Shown: positions 17,301 through 27,700 of the stretch, in pieces
Layout: each line of letters starts with the position of its first letter
How positions within the stretch are numbered: the stretch's first letter is position 1
NCBI GenBank assembly: GCA_016285355.1
Contig: JAEEQP010000006.1
Location: forward strand, 1 to 64,000
DNA length: 64,000 bases
From: Bacteroidales bacterium
Lineage (GTDB): Bacteria; Bacteroidota; Bacteroidia; Bacteroidales; F082
Reading direction: 5' to 3'
The notes under the pieces: model-generated
Seen by the model: only the letters and a program-made list of their open reading frames with translations
Told to the model about the DNA's origin: nothing
Databases searched by the model: none
Position numbers and translations under genes: made by a program

Positions 17301-20300
17301 GGCGTGCGCTTGGCCTGCTCGGTAAAGAGGTTGGCGAAGGTCTTGCCCAAATCCACCTCTAAATCCTTGCCCGTACCAATCTTGATGATACGCTCGGCCT
17401 CCTCATCGTCTACAATGCTGATGCTGTTGAGTGCGTTGTCAGGAGCGGCAATCATACGATCTATCACGACACGGATGCCATCGGCCAAACTCTGCATCAA
17501 TCGGGCAGAATACTTGCCGTTGTCATACTCCACACAAATGGTAGGTTTTCCTTCATAGTTCTTGATGAAGAAAGTGATGGGGAATTTCGGCACATTCAGC
17601 TCCAGATTCTCCAGCTCTAACGGTGTACCCTGACATACGTACTGGCTCATCACGCCCAACTGATAGACAAACTGGATTTCAGCCGTCAATCCGTAGTCGG
17701 CGGCTATCTGGGCAAACGGATAGTTTTCGTGTCGCAGCGTCTCGTCGAAGTTGTTGCTCACTTCCTGCAGGAACTCCTTCACTTTCTGTTGACCAATGTG
17801 GGCACTCAGCGCCAACGTGTTGACAAACATACCCACCGTATTGCGAATCTTCAGATTGCTGCGTCCACCCGAGACGGTAGTGATGCACAATTGGTCGTTG
17901 TTGGCAAAGCGCGATAATACATAGTAAATAGCGCATAGCGTCAGGTGCGCTGGCGTGATGTTGTTGGTACGACAGAAGTTGTCAATAACCTCCATGTCAA
18001 ACTGGGCACGAGCTGTACTAATGGTTCCCTTGGTGGGGTTTTCCAAATCAGGCTGCACCTCGGTAGCTGCTTCCACTTCTGCCAACCGGTTCTTAAAGAA
18101 CTCCTTGGCGGCATTATATTCTTCTCCGTGCTCGTTGTTCTTCTCGGCTATCACGTATGCAGCATAGTTCTGGTCTTCTTCCTCGATGGCATCTCCATTC
18201 ATCAGACTACACAACTGGGAATAGAAGAGGTCGAACGAGCCACCATCGAAGACCAGGTGATGGACATCTGCCAACAGACAAACCTGCTTCTCGGTTGTCA
18301 CAATCTCAAAACGATAGAGTGGACCCGTACTGAGGTCGAACGGACGCACAAAGTCGTGCTTGTATTGCGAAAGCTCTTCCTCGCTCATCTGCTTCTGTGG
18401 AATCTCCACCACCTGCTCCAAATCCACGGTCTGCACGATATCAGATCCGTCGTTCCCGAAATGAGCAGTCAATTGCGGATGGTGTTTGATGAGTTCTTTC
18501 AGCACATCAGCCAGAGCTTGTGCGTCTGTGCCTTGCGGGAAGCCAATACGATATGGAATATTATAGAGGGTGGTAGAAGGATTCTTCAGGCAGTCGAAGT
18601 AAACGCCTGTTTGGGCGTAACTTAGAGGTACTGATGTCAGATGGTCGGAGACTGATGGTTGAGGTTGGACATCTACCGTCTTACTTCTGTCATTATTTAT
18701 CAGACTTCTCCATATCTCGTTCTCAATGCTCTGTAATGTGCCAGTCTTGACTAGTGCCTTTGCATCGAGGGCAACATTATAGCGTTTCTGCACCTGCACA
18801 GCCAACTTGATGGCAGAGATGGAGGTCAGTCCGGCATATCCCAAGACCGTTGTTACACCAAAGTCCTTGTTGTTCAAGATATTGGAAATCATTTCGTGCA
18901 ATTCCTGTTCCAACAAATTCATCGGCACGTTGCTTTCCTCTATTGCCACAGCCTTCTTCTCGGGTACTGGCAGTGCCTTCTTATTCACTTTCTGATTCTG
19001 GTTCAAGGGGATAGCCTCAATCTGCATCGTCACGGCAGGCACCATGTATGGTGGTTTCTGGTCGAGGATGAAGCTGTTCAATGCCTCGATATCCACCTGT
19101 TCATCGCTGACGATGTAGGCAGCAATAAACTTTCCTCCGCCTTCCTCGTCGAAAGCCTGCACGGTAGCGTCCTTGATGCCGGGGTATTCGCGAATCACTG
19201 CTTCCACCTCTTTCAGTTCGATGCGGAAACCACGGATCTTCACTTGACCATCGCGACGACCGATGAACTGGATGTTGCCGTCGGGCAGGTAACGAACTAT
19301 GTCGCCCGTACGATAGACAGGAGACCATTTCTTTTCATCCGTAAACGGATTCGTAATAAACACTTCCGCCTGTTTTTCTGGACGGTTCAGATAGCCACGA
19401 GCTACCTGTGGACCGCTGAGCCACAACTCGCCAAGGGCGCCCACGGGAAGACGGCGTCCGTACGTATCAGTGACGTATGTACGTACATTCTCCAACGGTT
19501 TGCCGATGGGAATATCGGTGTATTTTTGATCCACCTCAAAAGCTGTCACAATGATGGTGGACTCAGTCGGGCCATAGCCGTTGTGTAGCTTGTATCCCTT
19601 CGGGGGCGTGAGCGGTGCCAGTTTCTCGCCAGCCACAGAGAGGTGCAGTAACGAGTGGTTTTCGATGTTCGTCGCAAACTGGTAGCCCACCTGAGTAGTG
19701 ATGAATGTGTGGGTGATGTGCTCGCGCTCGAAATATTCATTGAGTGCCATCAGGTCGAGGCGCAGTTCTTCGGGGATAATATGCACGGTGGCTCCGCCAG
19801 TCAGCGGCGGATAGATGCCCTCCTGATGCACGTCGAAGCCATAGCTGGCGTATTCGGCCACGTTATGCTCTGGCTTTATGTCGTAGTATTTCCAATACCA
19901 ATGGCAGTAGCACACCAAATTGGCATGGGTAAGCTGGCAGCCCTTGGGAACGCCCGTAGAGCCTGAGGTGTATAGTAGAATGAAAAGGCTCTCTGGTTTC
20001 GGGCCTTCGGGCAGTTGGTCAATAACCAATGGTAACTGGGCAATGTCTTTCGTCAGCAACACGTCGCCATCGTATTCGTCGAGCAGATCACGCAGCTCCT
20101 CATCGGCAATGAGCAAGCGCGCTCCAGCATCCTTTACCATGAAGTTCAACCGCTCCTTCGGATAGGTCGGGTCAAGGGGCTGGTAGGCACAGCCTGCTTT
20201 CAGGATGCCTATTGATGCAATGGCCATCCATTCTGAACGGTTGATGAGCACCGAAACGGCATCCTCACGTCCCAGACCTTTGCTGGCAATATAGCATGCA

Positions 20301-21724
20301 ATGCGGTCGGAGATTTCATCTACTTGCGCATAGGTATAGCGGTGGTCCTTGAAGACCACGGCCATCGCATCGGGATTTGCTTTTGCCTGTTTACGGAAGA
20401 GGGAAACGACGGTCTCGGTCGTGTCGTAGTCAGTACCCTGCGGATTGAAGCTGTCTAGTCGGGCCGTCTGTTCTGCGGTAGTAATCTCTACATCGCGCAA
20501 CAGTGACTGTGTCAACATGCCACCGACCACGGCTTCATAGCTTTCAAGGAACTGTGCCACCAGCGTATCGGAATACTTGCCAGGATTATACTCCGCCTCG
20601 ACAACATACTTCCCGTCTTGGATATATGCCTTGACGTAAAGAGCCACTTCAAGCGTATTGTTGTTGAGGCGTTTCACCTGCATCGGCAGTCCGGCGAAGG
20701 TCTGTTTGTTGAACAGCGTACCGTGCCAAGCAAACATCGTGGCCATTTGCAGTCCCAAATCATTCACCACATCGCTATAGGAGTATGCCTCGTGCTGCCT
20801 GCAACCACTCATTTGCTCTTGACCAGCTTTCAGGAAGTCGAGCACCGTTGTCTCGTCATCCCATTTGACATACACAGGCAGCGTCCTGACCAGCATGGCC
20901 ACCGATTGTGCCAACTGCTTGTCAGCACGACCGTTATGAATCGTGCTGAACAGCGCTTGTTGCTCGTTGTTGTATTTCGCTAACAGATAACCGTAAGCAG
21001 CCGTGAAGAAAGTGCTCTTGTAGATGCCGTGGTTTTTGCAGTAGGCTTCCACCTCAGCTACCTCTATCCTCGTCTGCCGCGTCAGTTTGGCCTCACCGCT
21101 TGTCTTTTTTTCTTCAGCAAGTATGTCGCCCAACAGCGGACTATATACGTCACCACAGTCAAAGTTCTCCGCATACCATTTTTTGTCTGCCTCGAAATCG
21201 ACCGATTTGCTCTTGACATCCTCCGCCATCGCTACCTCCGCCATCGTTTTTTCCTCAGGCTGAAGCGGTTCTCCTTTGTATGCCTTCTCAATGCAGGCCA
21301 GCATCACTTTTCGCGATTCACCGTCACTGATAATGTGGTGAATGTCCTGCAAGAGGTAATAATGCTCTACGTCTTTCAGCATTTGGAGGCGGAACAGCCG
21401 GTCACCCACAATATTGAACGGCTGAACGAACTTCGACTTTTCACTCTCAATGTCGGCACAAGTTGAAATCTGAATCTTGAACCCTGAAACCTCTGAATCA
21501 TCGATGATTTGCATAGGCTCGCCATCATCGCCCAGTTCTATCCGTGTGAACAGCGTAGGATGTGCCATCACTGCAGCCTCGATAGCTTGGCAAAGCCGTT
21601 GCTCATCCAGATTGCCGTCGAATGTATAGAGATAAGGTATATTATAGCAAGCCTCTCCCTTGTGTGCCATACACTCCACATAGAGGCCGTATTGTGTTTT
21701 TGTCAAAGGTGCGATAGTTTTCAT
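14381..21724 (-). CDS. Dimodular NRPS, C-A-T-C-A-T-reductase (second gene of operon)
   Basis: About 2447 aa from the ATG at 21724; a TTG 30 bp further upstream keeps the frame, but the ATG gives the same N-terminus (MKTIAPLTKTQYG) as the paralogues. Order: C1 with HHIISDG (129-135), A1 with YTSGSTG (about 585) and K at NQNQKVNKK, T1 with unusual GLTSI, C2 with HHLVFDG, A2 with YTSGSTGKPKG, T2 with canonical IGGTSI, terminal reductase with TGATGYLG and Y-x3-K in YVYSK. No thioesterase, epimerase or methylase. Hand-aligned specificity codes: A1 D-V-E-F-S-A-G-I-I-K, A2 D-A-E-G-T-G-V-D-D-K; neither matches a code I know, though the acidic positions in A2 could suit a basic side chain. The reductase should release the T2-bound dipeptide as an aldehyde or alcohol. 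The initial C domain suggests N-acylation or acceptance of an upstream donor. Confidence 0.9.
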   Translation of the reverse strand: MKTIAPLTKTQYGLYVECMAHKGEACYNIPYLYTFDGNLDEQRLCQAIEAAVMAHPTLFTRIELGDDGEPMQIIDDSEVSGFKIQISTCADIESEKSKFVQPFNIVGDRLFRLQMLKDVEHYYLLQDIHHIISDGESRKVMLACIEKAYKGEPLQPEEKTMAEVAMAEDVKSKSVDFEADKKWYAENFDCGDVYSPLLGDILAEEKKTSGEAKLTRQTRIEVAEVEAYCKNHGIYKSTFFTAAYGYLLAKYNNEQQALFSTIHNGRADKQLAQSVAMLVRTLPVYVKWDDETTVLDFLKAGQEQMSGCRQHEAYSYSDVVNDLGLQMATMFAWHGTLFNKQTFAGLPMQVKRLNNNTLEVALYVKAYIQDGKYVVEAEYNPGKYSDTLVAQFLESYEAVVGGMLTQSLLRDVEITTAEQTARLDSFNPQGTDYDTTETVVSLFRKQAKANPDAMAVVFKDHRYTYAQVDEISDRIACYIASKGLGREDAVSVLINRSEWMAIASIGILKAGCAYQPLDPTYPKERLNFMVKDAGARLLIADEELRDLLDEYDGDVLLTKDIAQLPLVIDQLPEGPKPESLFILLYTSGSTGVPKGCQLTHANLVCYCHWYWKYYDIKPEHNVAEYASYGFDVHQEGIYPPLTGGATVHIIPEELRLDLMALNEYFEREHITHTFITTQVGYQFATNIENHSLLHLSVAGEKLAPLTPPKGYKLHNGYGPTESTIIVTAFEVDQKYTDIPIGKPLENVRTYVTDTYGRRLPVGALGELWLSGPQVARGYLNRPEKQAEVFITNPFTDEKKWSPVYRTGDIVRYLPDGNIQFIGRRDGQVKIRGFRIELKEVEAVIREYPGIKDATVQAFDEEGGGKFIAAYIVSDEQVDIEALNSFILDQKPPYMVPAVTMQIEAIPLNQNQKVNKKALPVPEKKAVAIEESNVPMNLLEQELHEMISNILNNKDFGVTTVLGYAGLTSISAIKLAVQVQKRYNVALDAKALVKTGTLQSIENEIWRSLINNDRSKTVDVQPQPSVSDHLTSVPLSYAQTGVYFDCLKNPSTTLYNIPYRIGFPQGTDAQALADVLKELIKHHPQLTAHFGNDGSDIVQTVDLEQVVEIPQKQMSEEELSQYKHDFVRPFDLSTGPLYRFEIVTTEKQVCLLADVHHLVFDGGSFDLFYSQLCSLMNGDAIEEEDQNYAAYVIAEKNNEHGEEYNAAKEFFKNRLAEVEAATEVQPDLENPTKGTISTARAQFDMEVIDNFCRTNNITPAHLTLCAIYYVLSRFANNDQLCITTVSGGRSNLKIRNTVGMFVNTLALSAHIGQQKVKEFLQEVSNNFDETLRHENYPFAQIAADYGLTAEIQFVYQLGVMSQYVCQGTPLELENLELNVPKFPITFFIKNYEGKPTICVEYDNGKYSARLMQSLADGIRVVIDRMIAAPDNALNSISIVDDEEAERIIKIGTGKDLEVDLGKTFANLFTEQAKRTPDAPAVVDRDSQLTYGEMDRYSNALAHQLIDFGVKPNDFVCVMLDRFKEFPLSVLAIHKAGAAYTPLDFEYPNERLSYMLENSESKVLITSHDVLKAKQAEGDFSTAAAKTFFIDDFMADVPDAEPIDLSNPDGLAYMIYTSGSTGKPKGAMLHQAGLRNFIAVVIDMEQLTAADRISGHRSFSFDAHIEDMYPVLTLGGSFHIMPTEIRKDLALIRQFLIDHQITGGGYSTAMTCLLLNAFDDLPIRFTTGGGEKMSGVYSDHIEIINVYGPTECTDDTSYYAIKPRQRIDNIPIGESVANNWNFIVDTAGNLVPQGVAGELCFAGIQVGRGYWRLPERTAKSFVDCPFVKEDRWGRPVRMYHTGDLCRWNEDGQIEYLGRIDTQVKLRGFRIELGEIENKALNIEGVSQAAAEVRKVMGNEHLVLYYTLAEGAAHSEEEIHQALAASSLADYMVPDVYMQLDVMPMTPNLKINRKALPTPELKRATEYVAPVGETEELFCNIFSEVLKIQEVGATDNFFEIGGTSINAIKVIVEASKHGVQIVFNDLFNQKTPRALAAFVNGSEAEETTTVPEVESATVSQVNDPYMPILSANTLDAFLQNKRQIIGDVLLTGATGYLGIHILKELLSHYNGRILCPIRAENDEKALNRLKSLYFYYFGTFNDFNEQRVKAFTAEVTNPDGLDKITQQGLTVINCVANVKHFSAGNDIEMVNIESVRHLIAFCLRTGSRLIHISTNSIAGMSIDGKPGPEVKLTEHTFNIGQDINANKYVYSKYKAEELVLEAIAHHGLNAKIMRVGNLSARQKDGEFQINFNTNNFLARLRAYVVIGMVPYEDLDRRFEFSPIDEVACAIMLLAQTPKECIVFHPCNTHRQFLSDILMGFALSGLELRRVETEEFQQALGRMMENPDLVTLLRPLMAYNVSSKHTMRWIESTNDYTTQVLYRMGFQWPPTAADYVHRFVDTIIGFDYFTV

Positions 21725-21765
21725 ATCTATATCTAGATTGTGATAAAACAGCAATAATAATAACC

Positions 21766-24700
21766 CTATTCTATATCATCGAAATACCCGAATCCGGCAA
21801 TGGCCTTCAGCATCTGATCCACGTAATCCCACGAAGTGCTCGACCAGCGGAATCCGAGACGATACAACACTTGTGTCGTGTATTGGTTGTCAGAAGGAAT
21901 CATCACAGCTTTTTGTCCATGTGCCATGTCTTGGTAGGCAATGAGACTGGAAAGGCGCTTGGCCTTTTCGGGGTCTTGCTTGGCGACTTCCATAGCCTCG
22001 TTGAAGGCTTCAGCCTCCACCTGACGTGGACCCCGCGCGACTTTAGAAAGTTCCTCCAAAACATCACCGAAGTGTACATAGTGGTTGTTGTAAGGATGGA
22101 ATAGACAGCACTGTTGCGGCGTCTCCGAAAGCGTCACGATGGCCTTGGCCACCTCGTTGATGGGGGAGAACTCCATCGGCGTATCGGTCAACTCGTAAGG
22201 ATAGCAGCCCAGCATTTGATAAACACGGATGCGGCCCATCGCGCTGTTGGTTTGGAAGTTGATCTGGAACTCGCCATCGGTGGAACGCGGTGCAAGGTTG
22301 CCCACACGCATCACCTTCGCATTCAGCTTGTGTAATGCTACGGCATCGAGCACAACGCGTTCGGATATGAACTTCGAGTGGACATATTGGTTGCCAAGGT
22401 TCTGGCCGAAATAAAGTTTTTGCTCGGTGTATACCGTATCCTCAGGCGGCATCTCATTGATGGACATACCAGCAGTGCTGTAAGTCGAAATATGTATCAG
22501 CCTTGCGTTGTTGAGCAGACAGAAACGCACACAATGCGCTGCGCCGCCCACGTTGACATCCTCAATCTCGGTGCCTTTGGAGAAGTGCTTCACCACGGCA
22601 GCACAATTGAAAACGGTGTCGACTTTGCCATCCACCTTGATATCTTGGGTCACATCGCCGTTGATGATACGCAAACGACTGCCAAACAACTCCTTATAGT
22701 TGTTACTGAAGTAGTAATACAGCATTCCTTTCAGTCGGCGTTCAGCCTTTTCTTCGTTCTCGGCTCTCACCATGCACCAAATGGTCGGCACATCTTCGCG
22801 GTCAATGAGCTCCTTGAGAACATGGATGCCCAAGAAGCCTGTGGCTCCTGTAAGCAACACATTTCCAATAGTTTGATGCTCGCCATTACGGAAAGCATCG
22901 AGGGTGTTGCCTTCAAGAATATGGTTGATGGGGCCGTAGTTGTACTTGCGGGCCTCTTCGTCCTCATCGACGGTGTCGCCCGTGAGGAAGTTGGCCAACA
23001 TTCGCGGTGTCGGGTTGGCGAACACATCACCATAAGCGATATGATGACCAGCCTTGTCGGCCTCGATGATGACGCGGGTCACCATGAGCGAGGTGCCGCC
23101 TAACTCGAAGAAGTTGTCCGTCGCACCAATCTTGTCCATAGACAGAATGTCGCTGTAAATCTTGCAGAACAGTTTCTCGACTTCATTGGTAGGTTCCACA
23201 TATTCGTGGTCTGCCGCCTGGATGACGGGAGCCGGAAGTGCCTTACGGTTCACTTTCTGGTTCTGGTTCAGCGGGATGCTGTCGATTTGCATGGTGGCCG
23301 CTGGAATCATGTAAGGCGGTTTCTGCTGTCCGATGAAGGCGTTCAGTTCCTTGATGTCCACCTTCTGGTCGCTGACGATGTAGGCAGCAATGTACTTACC
23401 ACCGTTCTCATACTCAAAGGCTTGCACGGTGACGTCCTTGATGCCCGGGAACTGGCGAATCACGGCCTCTACCTCCTTCAATTCGATGCGGAAACCGCGA
23501 ATCTTCACCTGACCGTCCTTACGGCCCGCAAACTGGATGTTGCCGTCGGGCAGATAGCGCACAATGTCTCCAGTGCGATAGATGCGAGAGAAATTCGGGT
23601 CGTCGCTGAACGGGTTGTCGATATAGACCTCGGCGGTCTTTTCGGGGCGGTTGAGGTAGCTTCTCGTGACGTGTGCACCGCTAATCCACAGTTCACCCAT
23701 TGCCCCTGGAGGCAAGCGATTGAATTGCTTGTCCACAACATAGAGGCGCGAGTTGTCGAGCGGCTTACCCACGGGAATATCCTTCAGCTCCTTGTCAACT
23801 TCGTACTCCGTGATGAGGATGGTACCCTCCGTTGGGCCATAGCCGTTGTGAAGTTTGAAGTTCGTCGGAGGCGCCAACGAAGCCAACTTTTCGCCCGCGG
23901 CAATCAAGTGCAGCAGCGAGTGGTTGTCCATGTTGGTGGCAAACTGATAGGCCACCTGCGTGGTCATGAACGAGTGGGTGATGTGGTTCTCGTTGAAGTA
24001 ATCGTTCACCTCTGGCAAGGTCAGACGGATGTCGTCACCAATAATATATACGCAAGCGCCGCAAGTCAGCGCGGGATACATATCCATCATGCAGCAGTCG
24101 AAGCCATAGCTGGCGTAGCACGACACATGATGCTCGGCCTTCAGTTCGAAACGACGTTGGTACCAATGGCAGAAAGCGGCCAAGTTGCGATGCTCCAACT
24201 GACAGCCCTTAGGCGTGCCGGTCGAACCAGAAGTGTAGAGCAAGATGAAGAGGTCAGCTGGATTGACGGTGACATTGACAGGCTCGCTAACTTTCGGCAA
24301 TTGCTTGATGTCTTTCGTCAGCAGTACGTCACCTTCGTATTCATTCACGATATCGCGTAACGACTCATCAGCGATGAGGAGTTTGGCAGAGGCATCTTTG
24401 ATCATGAAATTCAGACGCTCGGCGGGATAACTCGGGTCGAGCGGCTGATAGGCGCAACCGGCCTTCAGCACACCGAGGGCGGCAATGGGCATCCATTCGC
24501 AGCGCGGAATGAGAATCGACACAACATCCTCTCTTCCAAGACCTTTCGCAACGAGATAGGCTGCCATGCGCTCCGTGATGTCATCCACTTCGCGGTAGGT
24601 GTATTTGTTTTCATGATACACCACCGCCATATTGTCGGGTGTCAATTCCACCTGACGGCGGAACAGCGAAACGATGGTCTGCGTGTCGTCGTAAGGCACA

Positions 24701-27700
24701 TCGGTCTGGTTGAAACTATCGAGGATGGTGATTTGTTCGGCATCCAACAGCGACACTTGCTGCAACTTCATCTCTGGCTGACGAATGAATACCTTCGCAG
24801 CGTTGCAAATCGACTGAGCCAAACTTTGCATAAGGTCATGACTGTAACGGCCATTGTCGTATTCAACACACACACTCGGCTTACCCTTCTTGTCGTTCAT
24901 GATATAGAAAGCGATGCGGAACTTGGGTGTGTCTGACTCTAAATTGTCAATGGCAAGCGTCTGACCTTTGAACTTATGCTCGTCAATAACACCCATTTGA
25001 TAGGCAAACAAGATTTCGGCGGAAAGGTCATAGTCGGCAGCGATTTGTGCGAAAGGATATTTCTCATGCCGCAACGTCTCATCGAACTGTTTGCTGGTCT
25101 CTTTAAGGAACTCAAGCACAGTCTGTTCGCCGATGGTGGCGCTCAATGCCAGCGTGTTGACGAACATACCGGTAGTATTGCTGATGCGCAAGTCGGAACG
25201 TCCGTTGCTGATGGTGGTGATGCAGAGCTGCTCGTTGTTGGTGAAACGCGAAAGTGCATAGAAGGTGGCGGCGAGAGTGAGATGTGCCGGAGTGATGTTG
25301 TGCTGACGGCAGAAACTCTCTATGGCTTCAAAGTCCAACTGGCTCGACAAGGTCTCTATGACGCCTTGCTCTTTGGGGTTGGTCAGGTCTGACGGTACCT
25401 CGGTCACGCCTTCCACGTTGCCCAAACGTTCTTGGAAGAAGTCTTTTGCAGCCGCATATTCTGCGCCGCTTTCAGCGGCTTTCTCTGCTGCCACGAAATC
25501 GGCGTAGGTGAATGATTCAGGTTCAATCTCATGACCGTTGAGCAAGTCGAATAGTTGGGTCAAAAACAGGTCGAAAGAGCCGCCGTCCATGACGAGGTGA
25601 TGGAAATCGAGCATAAGATAGACCCATTGCTCGGTAGTGACAATCTCTATACGGTAGAGCGGGCCTTGCCTCAAATTGAACGGCTTGACGAATTCCCGTT
25701 TGTATTGGTCCATCTCTGCCTCGTTATGCTGGCTGTGCAGAATCTCAATGGGTTGATCGAAATCAATAATTTGAATAATATCGGAACCCGAACTTCCAAA
25801 ATGCGCCCGCATTTGAGGATGCGCCTTGACGAGGGTTTCCAATGCAGTGGTAAGCAGGGTGATGTCCACATCCTTGGGGAAACGGACTGCCATCGGGATA
25901 TTATATACGGTGGCCTCAGGCTGCTTTACGCAATCCACATAGACACCCATCTGCGCGTATGACAACGGAACATTGTTCGTGTCGGCATGTGTCTCTGTCT
26001 TCACCGCCTCTTCTCCAGTGTCCTCGCTCATCATCTTGGCCAGAATCTCGTTCTCGATGCTTTGCAAAGTACCTGTCTTGGCCAAGGATTTTGAATCAAG
26101 GGTGACACCGAAACGCTTGTTGATTTGAATGGCTAACTTGATGGCCATGATGGAGGTCAGGCCGACATAGCCCAACACCGTCGTCACGCCAAAGTCTTCG
26201 GTGTTGATGATCTTCGCGATGATGCCATGGATTTCCTGCTCCAACAGGTTCATCGGGACGTTGCTCTCCACCACCGCCTCAGATTTCTTTTCGGGTTTCG
26301 GAAGGGCTTTCTTGTTCACCTTCTGGTTCTGGTTGAGCGGGATGCGGTCGATTTGCATCGTCACTGCAGGTACCATATACGGTGGCTTTTGCTCAAGGAT
26401 AAAGTCGTTCAATGCCTTGATGTCAATGGTTTCATCAGAAACGATGTAGGCAGCGATGAACTTTCCGCCACCTTCTTCGTCGAAGGCCTGCACGGTGGCA
26501 TCCTTGATGCCCGGGAATTGAAGGATAACGCCTTCGACTTCCTTGAGCTCGATGCGGAAACCACGAATCTTGACCTGTCCGTCCTTGCGACCTACGAACT
26601 GGATGTTGCCATCAGGGAGATAGCGAACGATGTCGCCGGTGCGATAGATGTGGGCATATTTCTCTTTGGTTTCGAAGGGATTGGCGATATAGACCTCAGC
26701 GGTCTTTTCGGGACGGTTGAGGTAGCCACGGCTCACTTGCGGTCCGGCAACCCACAACTCTCCAGCTGCGCCCACAGGCAGACGACGCCCCACTTTATCT
26801 ACTATATAAAGTTTGGTGTTGTCCAATGCCGCACCAATCGGAATGTCTTTCATGGGCTTCGTCACATCGAAGGAAGTAATGCAGACGGTGCTTTCAGTCG
26901 GGCCGTAAAGGTTGGCCAAAATGTAGTTCGTAGGTGGAGTCAGCGGCGCCAACTTCTCGCCGCCTGTCAACAGATAGCGTAGGCTGTGGTTCTCCACGGA
27001 TGTGGCAAACTGATAGGCCACCTGCGTGGTCATGAATCCGTGAGTGATTTGTTCTTGTTCGAAGTATTCGTTCAATGCCAGCAAATCCAAGCGCAGTTCT
27101 TCAGGGATAATATAGAGTGTGGCGCCACTGGTGAGACATGGATACGTTTCCATCATATTGGCATCGAAACCAAAACTGGCGTAGGCCGTAACTTTGCAGC
27201 CGGGAGCGAGGCTAAATCTGCGGTGATACCACTTACAGAACGCGACGAGGTTACGATGCACCAACTGACAGCCTTTGGGCGTGCCTGTAGTACCGGAAGT
27301 GTAAAGCATGATGAATAAATCCTCTGGTTTTACAGTTGGCAGTTGGCAGTTGACAGTGGGCAGTTGGTTGATGTCTTTCGTCAGCAGAACGTCGCCTTGG
27401 TATTCGTTCACGATGTCGCGCAACGATTCATCGGCGATGAGCAACTTGACGGAAGCATCTTGCATCATGAAGTTGAGGCGCTCCGAGGGATAAGTCGGGT
27501 CGAGGGGCTGATAGGCGCAGCCGGCCTTCAACACGCCCATAGAGACAATAGGCATCCACTCGCAACGGGGAATCAATATGGAGACGACATCCTCTTCATG
27601 TAAGCCTTTGCCATGGATATAGGCAGCGATGCGGTCGGAAATCTCATCCAACTCGCGGTAGGTGAAATATTTGTCCTTATACACCACGGCGATGTTGTCA

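Noticed and set aside
23206..24360. Long plus-strand open frames antisense to the NRPS genes (for example 23206-24360, 27613-29022, 46923-48296)
   Set aside because: They mirror the minus-strand NRPS codons, have odd amino-acid composition (rich in His, Val, Arg) and no recognisable domains; the NRPS frames explain the sequence.
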